From assembly GCA_003118195.1 (NCBI GenBank), contig BEXV01000054.1, positions 208,843 to 231,180 of the forward strand: a stretch of 22,338 nucleotides of DNA. Direction: 5' to 3'. Of the stretch, positions 1-10,000 are shown in pieces. A program made the translations under genes and the position numbers. Origin of the DNA: Hemicentrotus pulcherrimus. Lineage: Eukaryota > Echinodermata > Echinoidea > Camarodonta > Strongylocentrotidae. The notes below the pieces were generated by a model. It did not search any database and was not told the DNA's origin. It saw only the letters and a program-made list of their open reading frames with translations. How positions within the stretch are numbered: the stretch's first letter is position 1; every line of letters starts with the position of its first letter.

Positions 1-33
1 TTTTTTTTTCAAAGTTGATATTGCTATCATATT

Positions 34-187
34 AGGCAGTGTCACACAGAAAAATCCCTTGAAAAAATCCTTTCAAGGGAGAATTTTCTTGCTTCGTTTG
101 AGGATTTTTGAAGGGATAATTGATGACAGACAGCAATTAAGAGGATAACTAAAATTCGGATTTTTGGCCTCTGTGTGACACTGCCTA
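34..187. mobile_element. Tc1/mariner-like MITE with TA target duplications
   Basis: Perfect 15-bp terminal inverted repeats, GGCAGTGTCACACAG at 35-49 and CTGTGTGACACTGCC at 171-185, are flanked by TA on both sides. AAAAATCC is repeated inverted just inside each end. A second perfect hairpin, CCCTTGAAA/TTTCAAGGG (56-64 and 71-79), is nested inside. There is no coding capacity in about 151 bp, so it needs a transposase from elsewhere. Confidence 0.85.
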
Positions 188-302
188 TTGAAATCTCTTA
201 ATTGGCAAATTGGTCGTGATGTTTGATATCATATATGGACTGACACTCCATTTGTTGTTTATATACTTTAGTTACCCTTTCCAATTTGATTTTTTTTTAT
301 AG

Positions 303-460
303 ACTTCATATTTATGAGAATATCTGTTTTGTTAAAATTGAGAAAGAAGTATTTTGAGGGGGAATCGTTTGATAGTCCAGATAAGACATCACCCATCATG
401 ACAGGTTCGTCAAATGTATTCTTTTTTAAAAAGCATTATTCATACTTGTTCAAACTTTAA
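303..460 (+). CDS. Possible exon of an unidentified plus-strand gene
   Basis: A T-rich tract and AG (301-302) precede an open frame reading FMRISVLLKLRKKYFEGES, then FDSPDKTSPIMT. It is more protein-like than its surroundings. The frame stops at TAA 458-460 if unspliced. It could instead end at ACAG|GTTCGT (404). I recognise no family. If real, this would be the 3' part of a gene convergent with VAC14. Confidence 0.22.
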
Positions 461-1048
461 ATAGTTCCACTAAGTTATAAGAAAACAGCTTATATATTAC
501 TTTACATATTCTCTCTTTGTATGGCATCTCGTTGTTCATCAATCTGTCTTTTTTTTATATAGTTGGATTAATTGTCCTTTAAATAGTGCCTTTAGTATAC
601 CGCACAATAAATCAATAATTATATTGCCTATATAAATATCATACAAATTACCCTAATAATAACAATTCATGTTGAAATTTGTATTCATGTGTTTGTGTTA
701 TTTCGTTTTTATGAATGAATGTTTCATATACAAATGTCTTTTTGCACATTTTCACCACCCAATTTTAAAGAGTCTTATTAATTTGAACATTGATATGAAT
801 ATGATTACATGTAATAGATTTATGTGGCTTAAAATTATTTTTCAAAAGCATCATTCTATCCCAGACATTTACAAGGCCTCATCAATCACTACATGTTTAC
901 TGTTGTTTTGTGTTTTTTTTTGTCGGAGTTTTAACAGAAACGTTTTTGCTGTTTGCAAGAATTTTCCCTCGTTCATAATCTTTCTGTTTTTGAAATTGCA
1001 TTGATTATTTTCTTTGAATTTCAGCAAAATGGTGAACAGGTTTTCATC
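461..1048. other. AT-rich non-coding stretch
   Basis: The only open frame, on the plus strand at 669-1004, is Phe/Cys/Leu-rich and looks like translated T-rich DNA. I see no conserved protein, RNA gene or clear repeat. Confidence 0.5.
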
Positions 1049-1049
1049 A

Positions 1050-1202
1050 GGGCCCTGTTTCATTATATTTTTTCTTTTTTCATCAATAACAAATTGACAA
1101 TGATAGAAGCAATTGAAATTGTTGCACTTAATTTGCTGTGAGAAACATTTTAAATAAGAATTGTGATATTTGACGTGAGAAATGTTTTGTGAAAAAGGGC
1201 CT
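1050..1202. mobile_element. MITE-like element with GGGCCCT ends
   Basis: GGGCCCTGTTTCA (1050-1062) and TGAAAAAGGGCCT (1190-1202) are imperfect inverted repeats, 11 of 13 matching. The interior is AT-rich and non-coding. An outer inverted pair, CAGGTTTTC (1037-1045) and GAAAACCTG (1220-1228), brackets it. The exact ends and target duplication are unclear. Confidence 0.45.
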
Positions 1203-1228
1203 GGTCTCAGAGGCCCTGTGAAAACCTG

Positions 1229-2140
1229 ATGAAATATGGAATTAATCCTTAGGGTCGACAGGTAATGTGTGTGATATATAAGTATTCAGAAGGTAAAATA
1301 TCAAAAAGTTAAAGGATGCTTTTGAACATAACACCTATGCCTTGTTTATATAGAGAGCATAAGTGTACATGTGGGCATTGTGTGGCCATTATTTTTCGTA
1401 AGGTATAATCATGGTAAAGAGAGTACATGTTGCGGATTCTTTAATTTGAAGATTATATTTTTTGTACTGCGTATGAAATCTGAGGCATGATTGTAGAGTG
1501 TCTACCATGTATGAAGCTAATGCCCAAATGTATATTGCTTTCTGGAGGATTTAAAGTAACAGTTTGTGCACTATTTTCTCCATCCCCATGGCAACCCAGA
1601 GGAGGAAGTGTAATCTTCCAAAAGATATTTTGAAACATCTGCATTCATTTCCAAGCAATCACACATGTAGCTTATTTTGCCTGATAGGTTCGAACGTTAG
1701 CATTTAAGTGATATTTAATAGGGGGGGGGGATGAAAGACCTTCATTGATTTTTGAAAAGTTGATCCAACATTGTTGCATTGACCAAACTTTCTCTTCAAA
1801 ACGTCAACATATAAATAATTTAGGAGGTAGTTCTCACATGAGAAAAAGTCTTCTTTAATTTTGTTGGCAAGCAATCATCAATGAATATCTTTAACTTTCA
1901 TTGCCCAATTGTTTGAATTTGTTTTTATATTAGGAATGATAGTCCTTCAACCTTATTAATACAATATATTAAGAGATGTATTTGTTAAACAGTTCCATAT
2001 ATTTGGAGTTTCTTCTCCCAACAGTTTTCACAGCAATAATGATGGTACAAGCTGTGTAGATATCTTTTGTAAGTGGCTATTTATACTTGAAAAGTCTGCC
2101 ATATGTTTATTGTTTTCTAGATTTTATGCACCAAAGAGCC
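1229..2140. other. Non-coding, no recognised gene
   Basis: AT-rich sequence with a G10 tract near 1721-1730. A 63-codon minus-strand frame at 1453-1644 shows no family resemblance. It could be 3' UTR of a plus-strand transcript ending at the AATAAA near 2145, but nothing proves it. Confidence 0.4.
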
Positions 2141-2144
2141 AAGT

Positions 2145-2150
2145 AATAAA
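2145..2150 (+). terminator. Candidate plus-strand polyadenylation signal AATAAA
   Basis: AATAAA is followed about 40 nt later by a GT/T-rich stretch (TGTTGTGTCATTTGTG), the usual arrangement for cleavage and polyadenylation. It could end a gene entering from the left, converging on VAC14. In AT-rich DNA the hexamer is common, so support is weak. Confidence 0.25.
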
Positions 2151-2199
2151 ACAGAGATTCTTATATGATCTTTTGTACAAAATGAAAATGTTGTGTCAT

Positions 2200-2940
2200 T
2201 TGTGTTATTTCATTATCTTTTATTAAGTACATTTCTTTGAAAGTGATGTTTCTTTAAACAAACATTCAAAGTGAAGTGTTTTCACTAAGGTGTATCTATA
2301 TGTCTGGAGGTTTTGTTATAAATATAATGTGAGATGGATAGGCGTATAATTTGATATTTATGACACATTATATTTTGTTTAATATTAGATTTCTTATTTC
2401 AGTATCTCCATGCATTGATGGCACTTTGTATAATTTCATTCATTACTCACAAAAGTAATACAAGAGGCCAACTTCTCTTTTATTTTGTATGTGACTTTCC
2501 ATCTAATGGTTTCAAGCAGTTTAGAAAAATATTGATACACATTTTAAACCTCACTCATTTTTTCTCAAATAAGTAAATGGTAAATTTGAGTTCTCGCAAT
2601 GACAGGAAAGATTTTCTCAGATTTTAACCAAAAGAACCCTTCAGGTTATGCTGTACTTATCCGTGCACCCATTTAGATTGAAATGTACAGCAGCTTTACA
2701 ATACACATATAAATTTACTATAAATCCTCAGTCATGTACCACTCCATACCCATGTTCCTTTTTTTTTCAGCAAGTTTTTGTCTACATGATACTTCTATTT
2801 TTATATAACATTTTTTTTATAAATATATGTTCCTGGTCCAAACAACTCATCTGCTGCGTGATAAATACGTCACAGTTACTCTTAGCCAGTGGGTTCAAAT
2901 TGCAATCGAATTCCCAGAATTATTAAGTTTTAATATTTTA
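2200..2940. other. Non-coding, no recognised gene
   Basis: AT-rich sequence. A 92-codon plus-strand frame at 2648-2926 is hydrophobic, compositionally like translated T-rich DNA, and matches no family I know. Confidence 0.45.
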
Positions 2941-2948
2941 TTTGACAG

Positions 2949-2995
2949 AGTGGCAAGAATTCAATTATGAGAAGATTTCATATAAGAGTGCCTGA
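2949..2995 (+). CDS. Possible short terminal exon, plus strand
   Basis: After TTTGACAG, the sequence read in the phase that would follow a donor at 404 encodes EWQEFNYEKISYKSA and then TGA. Joining it to the candidate exon at 303 keeps the frame, which is the only support. It is short enough to be chance, and no family is recognised. Confidence 0.12.
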
Positions 2996-4225
2996 CCTCA
3001 GTGAAAATGCCCTCGAGTATGTTGTTTTCTATGTCGTGTACATGTACTTTATGTATTTCAACGTTTTTAATACAGGTTAGGCGAGGCATACACTTGAGCC
3101 TGCTCTTTGCTTTTGAGATTCAATCATAGCAAGAGAGACAAAGTAATACAAGTCAAGAGCCATTCTATAAATGTCGAGAACGAAACACGTCATGCCACAA
3201 ATGTATAGTCTCAAACAGAAAGAGAAACGTAATATGTCTGAAAAATACCAGGTAGTATAATATAAAGAATTCCCCTCCACATTGATTAGAGCTTATAGCC
3301 ATCTACAGTTTTCAAGCCCTCTCATCTCTTGGGTTAATACAAATTTACATTTTGCATAGGTTGGGGTTATTTATATGACTGTATGAGCAGACTATGAAAA
3401 CTTCATGTATTATTACTGACGTATCATCCTTTGATGGGCATCGAGTCATACCCAAATATACATTTAGTTACATATATCTTATGAAAAACTACAGAAAAGA
3501 AGAACAAAACCATGATTTACATGTACATAAATCTCTCTTTATATTCTTTTAATATACAAATAATTGTTACATATTTTCAACAAAAAATGCAAATGCACAG
3601 ACAAAAATACAAAAAACATATTCACAATTACTTTATATGGCATAGAACGCTGCAGAACAAGCAATAGCTCTATTACCTGTTCAAAGAGTATACAGTCACG
3701 TTTCCATTTTTTTCTTCTCTGTGTAATGAAATTTTTAAAAAGCTGTAAATCAGTCATATTTGATACATTCAATTATTTATTAAAAAAAAGCACCTGCAGA
3801 CAATTCATAAGTCAAAACTATATTCTTCATTATCATGCTTTCAAAAATAATATTATGAATTGACCATGGACATTGCACATCAGAATAAACAACAATGAAA
3901 CTTTGTATTGGCAGGTCTTCTAACCAAAGCATTTACGCGATACTAAAACTGATCTTTGAAAATTTATGTAAACGGTGTAAGCTATTATCCGTTCAGACTT
4001 ATTAGAGATAAAATACTATCACTGAGTAAATGACATACATTAAGTACAAAACAATATATATGCTTATTTTTCCCCTATTTATGCCCAAACCGCAGTCTTA
4101 TTTTGAAATTGTGATGAAAATAGTTGTTTAAACAAAATGATAAATTGCAATCATTCTCGCTATCACAGGAAAAATGTTGGATCTTCAACTTTCTGTAGTT
4201 TGACTAAGGCTCTTACAATCTTATG
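2996..4225. other. Non-coding, no recognised gene
   Basis: AT-rich DNA with several frames of 60-100 codons on both strands (for example 3564-3863 plus and 3539-3772 minus) that overlap each other and show no domain. Repeated ACATGTA words occur at 3040-3050 and 3518-3527. Confidence 0.45.
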
Positions 4226-4227
4226 TA

Positions 4228-4250
4228 TTTTTTTTTTTGGGGGGGGGGGG
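4228..4250. repeat. T11-G12 homopolymer junction
   Basis: Eleven T are followed directly by twelve G. A similar T13-G9 junction lies at 14362-14383. Confidence 0.9.
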
Positions 4251-4401
4251 CTGATTACCTTCATGACAACCCTTTTAACACTGGTGCAGATTAATCCTGC
4301 ACTGGAAAAATTAAAACAAGTCAACGCAAAAGCATAGCATCCCCTTGAAGGGTACAAATATCCTATATACGTCAGAACTACATGTAGTTACCTCCATTGG
4401 T

Positions 4402-4456
4402 CAGTCAACTTCCTTGCCTTGTAATATAATATATTACAAGGCAAGGAAGTTGACTG
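4402..4456. repeat. Perfect 55-bp palindrome, 26-bp arms
   Basis: The left arm starts CAGTCAACTTCCTTGCC at 4402, and its exact reverse complement ends at 4456, with a 3-nt AAT spacer (4428-4430). All 26 arm pairs match. No target duplication is obvious. It could be a young foldback or MITE remnant, a small hairpin RNA locus or an assembly artefact. Confidence 0.95.
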
Positions 4457-4492
4457 CATTTTCACATTATATAATTAGGTGTTTTTGCAAAG

Positions 4493-4634
4493 TTAATGAG
4501 CTATGACCTTTTACCTTTGACCTACATAGTCAGAAATCGAACTTAGGCTGTACATGTTCCGTTGAACATTACTCAAGTTATGGAATGGAAAACAGATTTG
4601 CATATTTAATGAGCTATGACCTTTGACCTACATA
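4493..4634. repeat. Two copies of a TTAATGAGCTATGACCT unit
   Basis: TTAATGAGCTATGACCTT at 4493-4510 recurs at 4606-4623, and each copy is followed by TTTGACCTACATA. The second copy contains TGACCTTTGACCT (4617-4629), on the minus strand AGGTCAAAGGTCA, a textbook DR1 nuclear-receptor site. Probably part of a dispersed repeat. Confidence 0.6.
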
Positions 4635-4639
4635 CTCCA

Positions 4640-5660
4640 AAATGGGTTGTGTTTTGATACCATATGAACCTTCATATCAAAAGATAAAATTCTCGAGGCC
4701 TTTGGTATATCTACCCCATGGAAAAATACAATGTGACACAGGGATATTATTTTAGTGGCATATTTAAAGAGTTCATTGTGATGTCATCATCCTCTTCAAG
4801 TCAATGTTTTCTCATATTCACACAGCACAATGTGAGTGAAAAATGAAGAAAAAAATGGTAAATTGAATGTTAGAGAGCATGGCATTGAATGGGGCTAGAA
4901 AATGACAGTGTCCTTTGCTGTACAATATGATATAATCATAGAGCTTTTAAAAAGCTTGTAAAACTTAAACAAAATTCAGATATCCATAACACACAAATAT
5001 CAATTTTACATGTTCATTCAAGAGATGATGTATAAATTGCACATTGAAAGTCTACATTACATTACATACTAAACATTCACATGATATGGTATGTATGCAT
5101 ACAGTTTCTGGCTATAATAAAGATAAAAAATAAAACTGTGATCATGTAAAGTAAATGTTGAGATAATGACTGAAAGCCCGTAAATGTTTTCAGGTAAAGT
5201 AGGCAAATTTTACCTTTTAAATTAATTCTTGACCAAACCTAAATCCATAAAATTTTAGTCTAATCAAGTATTATAATCATACCTAAAATCCTACTTTCGA
5301 ACTGCAATAAAATAATTAGGTCTGTCAAAAGAGCTCAACATTTCCTCATACTAACCTTGTACTTAACCAGGATCATTTTTGGAATCCTTGTTATGATTAA
5401 AACATATAACATAGCATCATATAAATCATAACAAATTACCTGATAAATGATTCTAAAATAATTGTATAATCATTACTTTGGAAGTATAAAAATATAAATA
5501 TCAAAGCTTGCAGATATACAATTAAAAAGAAAATAACTGTTCATGATGATTTACATACAGTAAATGTATCTAATAATAGGTTACTGTTTGGATTCAATGA
5601 ACCACTTCTAGGGATGGGTTTAAAGAGTAAGAGAATATGAGAAAGAAAAGAGGTGATAAC
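4640..5660. other. AT-rich non-coding stretch
   Basis: I see no gene-like ORF, RNA gene or clear transposon. The stretch is dominated by A/T runs and short imperfect words such as ATTACATTACATAC near 5056. Confidence 0.5.
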
Positions 5661-5670
5661 ATATAAAGAA

Positions 5671-5756
5671 GAGTTCAAGAGGTAGAGAGAGGGAAGGAAG
5701 GGGGGAGAGGGAGGGGAGAGAGAGATGACAAGAGAGATCGGAGGAGAAAACAAGGA
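5671..5756. repeat. Purine-rich (GA)n tract
   Basis: Almost uninterrupted G/A on the plus strand, containing GGGGGGAGAGGGAGGGGAG. The complementary open frame at 5541-5786 is an artefact of this composition. Confidence 0.85.
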
Positions 5757-5913
5757 GTGTGTTTCTTTGGTACAGTACATGATCACCCTACATCCCCAAA
5801 TAAAGATAGGTATCTATGCAAAGTGAATCCATATTATGATTCTTAGCCAGTTTCATATCACAATATCGAAATTTCTTTATGTACAGGCTTGTTACAAAAC
5901 ATAAAAAAGAATC

Positions 5914-5919
5914 TTTAAT
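5914..5919 (-). terminator. Candidate VAC14 polyadenylation signal ATTAAA
   Basis: Read on the minus strand, ATTAAA lies about 1 kb after the VAC14 stop and is followed by a T/GT-rich stretch (TTCTTTTTTATG). No AATAAA occurs on the minus strand between the stop and this point as far as I could see. A 3' UTR of about 1 kb would be reasonable, but this is only inference. Confidence 0.2.
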
Positions 5920-6505
5920 ATTCCACTTGATGTTCTTCAATAAATGTAGCGTTCTAAGATGAGTTATGATACACTTATTATAATCATCATTATTTCCATG
6001 ACGATGTTGATGATTCGCAGCATTTACCTGGCACTGTATGATTTCTGTTAAAAAAACATACCAAAGGGGCAATCCATGCCAAGACACAACATCCCTTTCG
6101 CCCAAACCCTGAGAACTATTCCACCAAGATGCCCTGATGTGGTCAAGACTGAGATGCAGAGACAATAACATGTTTTCTTCTCAGTTTGGGGATTCCCCTT
6201 TTTGATTTACACCACTCCTACAACAGAACATGACAACATCATTTTCATACAACTGTTTATGACTAAACATTGAAAAAGGCTTTAAAAATCAATGACAATA
6301 ACAGTAATAATCATCGTGGGTTCTTGTATAGCGCTCACGTCCATTAGACTTGACAGTTCTGGCACTCCACAATTAAACGAGAGTTTAGAATGGCTACCAT
6401 TACTTCGCTCCAACATTTGAGGAAATAAGTCTGTTCCATGTACCCATTTACCACACCGGGGTTGAGAATGGCAAATGTAGATTAACAGCGATCATTGACA
6501 ATAGT
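5920..6505 (-). other. Presumed VAC14 3' UTR / flanking DNA
   Basis: There is no conserved coding sequence here. A 127-codon minus-strand open frame across 5788-6171 resembles no family I know and is probably fortuitous. Near 6318-6360 the words TTGTATAGCGCTCACG suggest a degenerate dispersed repeat. If VAC14 uses the ATTAAA at 5914, this stretch is transcribed as 3' UTR. Confidence 0.35.
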
Positions 6506-6692
6506 TTAAAGCCCCACTGTACTACTTGTAGCTACTTGCTCCCTCTATATAGAAAACAATGCCAAAGCGGTGCCCCCATGATCCTCTTTTTCTTATGTTA
6601 ATTGAGAGCTGAGTTGATGAGATAGCCACATGTCAGTGACCTTGCTGGGTGGTCTAATCCCTCCTGGCAAAACTAGTATAGAAGGGCTTTAA
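6506..6692. mobile_element. TTAA-flanked MITE-like element, copy 1
   Basis: The element has TTAA at both ends (6506-6509 and 6689-6692) and imperfect inverted ends: TTAAAGCCCCACTGTACTAC at the left against TTAAAGCCCTTCTATACTAG from the right. TTAA targets are typical of piggyBac-type transposons. The interior is non-coding. A related copy in opposite orientation lies at 15443-15645. Confidence 0.7.
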
Positions 6693-6927
6693 GACAATAT
6701 CATTGACAATGCCTTCTGACAAAATCATTGACATTAAGGTAAGATAAAATCATTTACAACTGTATTTGATAAAAATTCCCGACGACGACTCATAAGAAAA
6801 TCATTGTTAATGGCTTCTGGCATCCCCCAAAGTCGCCATTGCCCCTCCCAAGTATAGAGCGACAGATGCAGCAGAATGTAATAAAAGCAGGCAGGCGGGC
6901 ATCGTCGTGAGTGGAAATCTCCCGGTC
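6693..6927. repeat. Degenerate short repeats downstream of the VAC14 stop
   Basis: Words related to AAAATCATTGACA and GGCTTCTGGC recur near 6695, 6720, 6745 and 6800, suggesting a decayed short tandem array. The rest is presumed 3' UTR. Confidence 0.35.
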
Positions 6928-7066
6928 TCAGGTTCGCCCAGAAGCCAGATTCTCCAGGGGTTGGTGCCTGGATCTCTTAGCCTTGCTATGTTCTTCTTGG
7001 ATCTGATGAAAGTGCTCTAGCATCTGGGTCCAGTTGATGTTCTTCTTGTGTGACGATTCACCCTTA
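6928..7066 (-). CDS. VAC14: VAC14 terminal coding exon v16
   Basis: This exon completes a Ser codon, then encodes [35 protein letters not shown] and [10 protein letters not shown], ending at TGA (6930-6928). The segment [15 protein letters not shown] aligns with human YAELLQHFEKVQNKH. The extreme C-terminus differs from human (GRT rather than RVVL). The acceptor is TCTGTACAG. A tandem duplication copies this acceptor 170 bp upstream. Confidence 0.94.
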
Positions 7067-10000
7067 CTGTACAGACGGAAGGAAGAAAGGATACGGAAAC
7101 ACCCCAATGTTATCATTATGCCTGAATGTTTTCAATAGTTGCAAAATGAAACTCCCTGATCAAAATGATACTAACCAACATTAAGATCAACATGTGGGAC
7201 AACAACAACAGTGCATAGTTCCATGGCCCAGTTTTACTGTACAGAAAGAAGGAGCGAAAACTAGAAACACCTCAATGTTATCATTATGCCTAAATGATTC
7301 AATAGTTGCAAATGAAATTCCCTGATCAAAATGATACTAACCAACACTAAAGTCAGCAGGAATGACAACAACAATAGTGCCTTAATTGTCGCATGGCCAA
7401 CTTATTGTACCCCAACCACGATGATGGAGAAGAAAAGTTTCATTTGATCGAACTGCCTGGCAAATGTGTGTGCATAAATGCACAGCCAGTGGTCAGACAT
7501 TTTTTTAAACATATGCACTTTCAAGTTTAAAAACTAAACTTCATGATGGAGTCTGTACAACACAGTTTATGTTTTGACCACACAATTTCTGGATTTTTTG
7601 TTTGTCTTCACAATTTCTTTGAATAAAAATTTCTTAATATAATAAATTCAAACATTTTCTAGATAACATCTGTACAACACAATTCGATTTGGTCCATTCA
7701 ACTGTGTTAACATTGACAGATTATAACTACATCTTTTCTATACCATTTCTAATCCTTTTATTACAAAACCAACACACACACACAATTCAACAAAAATATG
7801 TGCTCATTTCCTTCTGTAAGGTAAAAAAGTAAAACAGGTAAATAAAAAATGACCCCTGACTGAATACCAAGCCTGGCCCCCACACTCAGTGTTATTTAAG
7901 GTACGCATATGCTCGTTCCCTCTTTTTGAAAACACCCCCTATCTGAGGACTGCCAACATTTTCGAACCCCCCTTTTGCGGGCTTTTCCTGCCTTGGAGAC
8001 CCCCCTAAATCAGTAAAAATGCTCAATGTACCCCCCTAAATTCAGAATAATTTCTCAGGGGTCCAAAGAGATGAGAGAAAAAAAGAAAAAACACCTCCTT
8101 TTTAAAGAAATCTCTGGATGAAAGTCAAATACACCCCTTTTTTCACAATTCTCGGGCCGGACTTTGTCGCACGAAAAGTACCCCTTTACCGGACATTTTG
8201 GCAACGCCCATGCAGTCATTCCGACCCCTGAGTGGAGGGGGGGGGGGGGATACCAAGCTCCACTTACCTTGGACCAACGGCAGCCTTGTGTCCCGGTAGG
8301 AAGAGCTTCTTGGGGGCTCCCCCTGTGCCAGACAGGAACTGTAGATTAGGTACACAGGTCAGACGATGGTGGAGGATGTTGAAAGCAGTGCTCTGGGGGA
8401 GCAGCATAAGGAGGCCGTACAGGCTCTTCAGAAGGTAGGGGTTGTGCTCGGCATCCAACAGCTGAAGACGCAGATCTGTTAGAGGTCAAAGTTCATTCAG
8501 TTAAAACTTTTGAACCCTGTAGAATACTAGTACTAGCTTGAAGGCATTGTGATAAAGAATTGTCTGCGCTCGTGATATATCATGTACTTAAGAATTTTAA
8601 TATGTGGTACGGCGTGACTCACAATCAAAGCCAGTGCAAGAATACACGACATTACCTGAAAAAGAAGGAAAGATATAATTTGAACAATGCAATTACAATA
8701 TGAGATTACATACTATTATCAATCCTTTCCTTTTTTAGTGTTGTAACCAAAATTTATCACCATGTCATACATTAATCTTCTTCCTATGGCAATTATTTTT
8801 AGTACATAAAATCTGTGATTTTCATGTGCAAAATGTCAAGGTGAAACATGTACATGTATTGCATCGTAGAACCTTCCTACTTACATGTGAATATAGGTGA
8901 CTCAATAAGCTGTACTAACTTGTCAATCTCTGTGAGAAAGTCAACCGTCACTTCCAAATCACCACTGTGAAATCATCAATATTGTTAAGGAAAAACAGAC
9001 AACATATCATCTTTGCATTTTTGCTGAAATGAATTTCATAAATCTGTGAATATTGGACATACCAGTAGTTATTATAAAATGAAAAGTTCTAGGAACTAGA
9101 CCAATTACTACTTTATGTAATATAAAAATGCAATGAACAACAAGTATTGGACATTGCGTTAGCTTGGCGGCCATTGTGTCGATTGAAGCATTCAAAGAAA
9201 CTTCTTCCCATAATTGAGGTATATTAAAAATTAAAAAATAAAAAAATTGTTCTTTTTCTAAGGATACAATTGGTATATAAGATCGCAGGAATGTTTGTAG
9301 TTTTGAGTGAGGAGACAAAGCGAGACTGTTGCAACTGGGCTGTGACACCAAGACTTGTAGAGACAGCAAAACAAACTACAGCTGGCCTGAGCGAGAGAAA
9401 AAGAGCCACACAGGGTATAATAAGACATGTGTGAGAACAAGATTGGCATGCATTTCAACTTTTCATATGTGACACAAAGTTACAATAAATGCAATAAAAC
9501 AAATAAAACAATATAAATAATAGAAAGCATTCTTTCTTTTTCTATCAGTTTGCTTTAAGATATATTTCCTGTTCCTACATGATGCACTACATAGAAAAGT
9601 ATTATCTGAATTGAATACTTTAAAGTTTGTTCCCATACCTGAATATAGATGCTCTTCATTTCTGGTCTTGTTCTGTCATCCCTGTGTGATGATGACTTGA
9701 AATACCAATCAAACCCCATTTAAACATAATGAAAATTTTAGGTGAAATGTCTAAAACTACAAGAATTTCATTCTAACAAAACAGGCATTTGAAGAAATCA
9801 CTTTTGGAGTGAAATCACTGTTTTCTTTCTTGTAAAGCTGAAAAGTGGGTGGATAGCACTTGAGCCAGAAATATCATAGATCAAAGATTGAAGGTTGAGA
9901 ATATCACCTCTGTTCTGAGATCCTTGAGTTTACTGCGGAGATCAAACAGCTCAGTGGATGTGAGTAAAATGGTGTTCAATGTCTGGACCATGGTGGTAGC

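Noticed and set aside
669..1004. 111-codon plus-strand ORF as a membrane protein
   Set aside because: The Phe/Cys-rich content follows from T-rich DNA, with overlapping frames on both strands and no conserved motif.
5788..6171. 127-codon minus-strand ORF as a separate gene
   Set aside because: No family resemblance, and it lies in the presumed VAC14 3' UTR or flank. Composition becomes AT-random in its second half.
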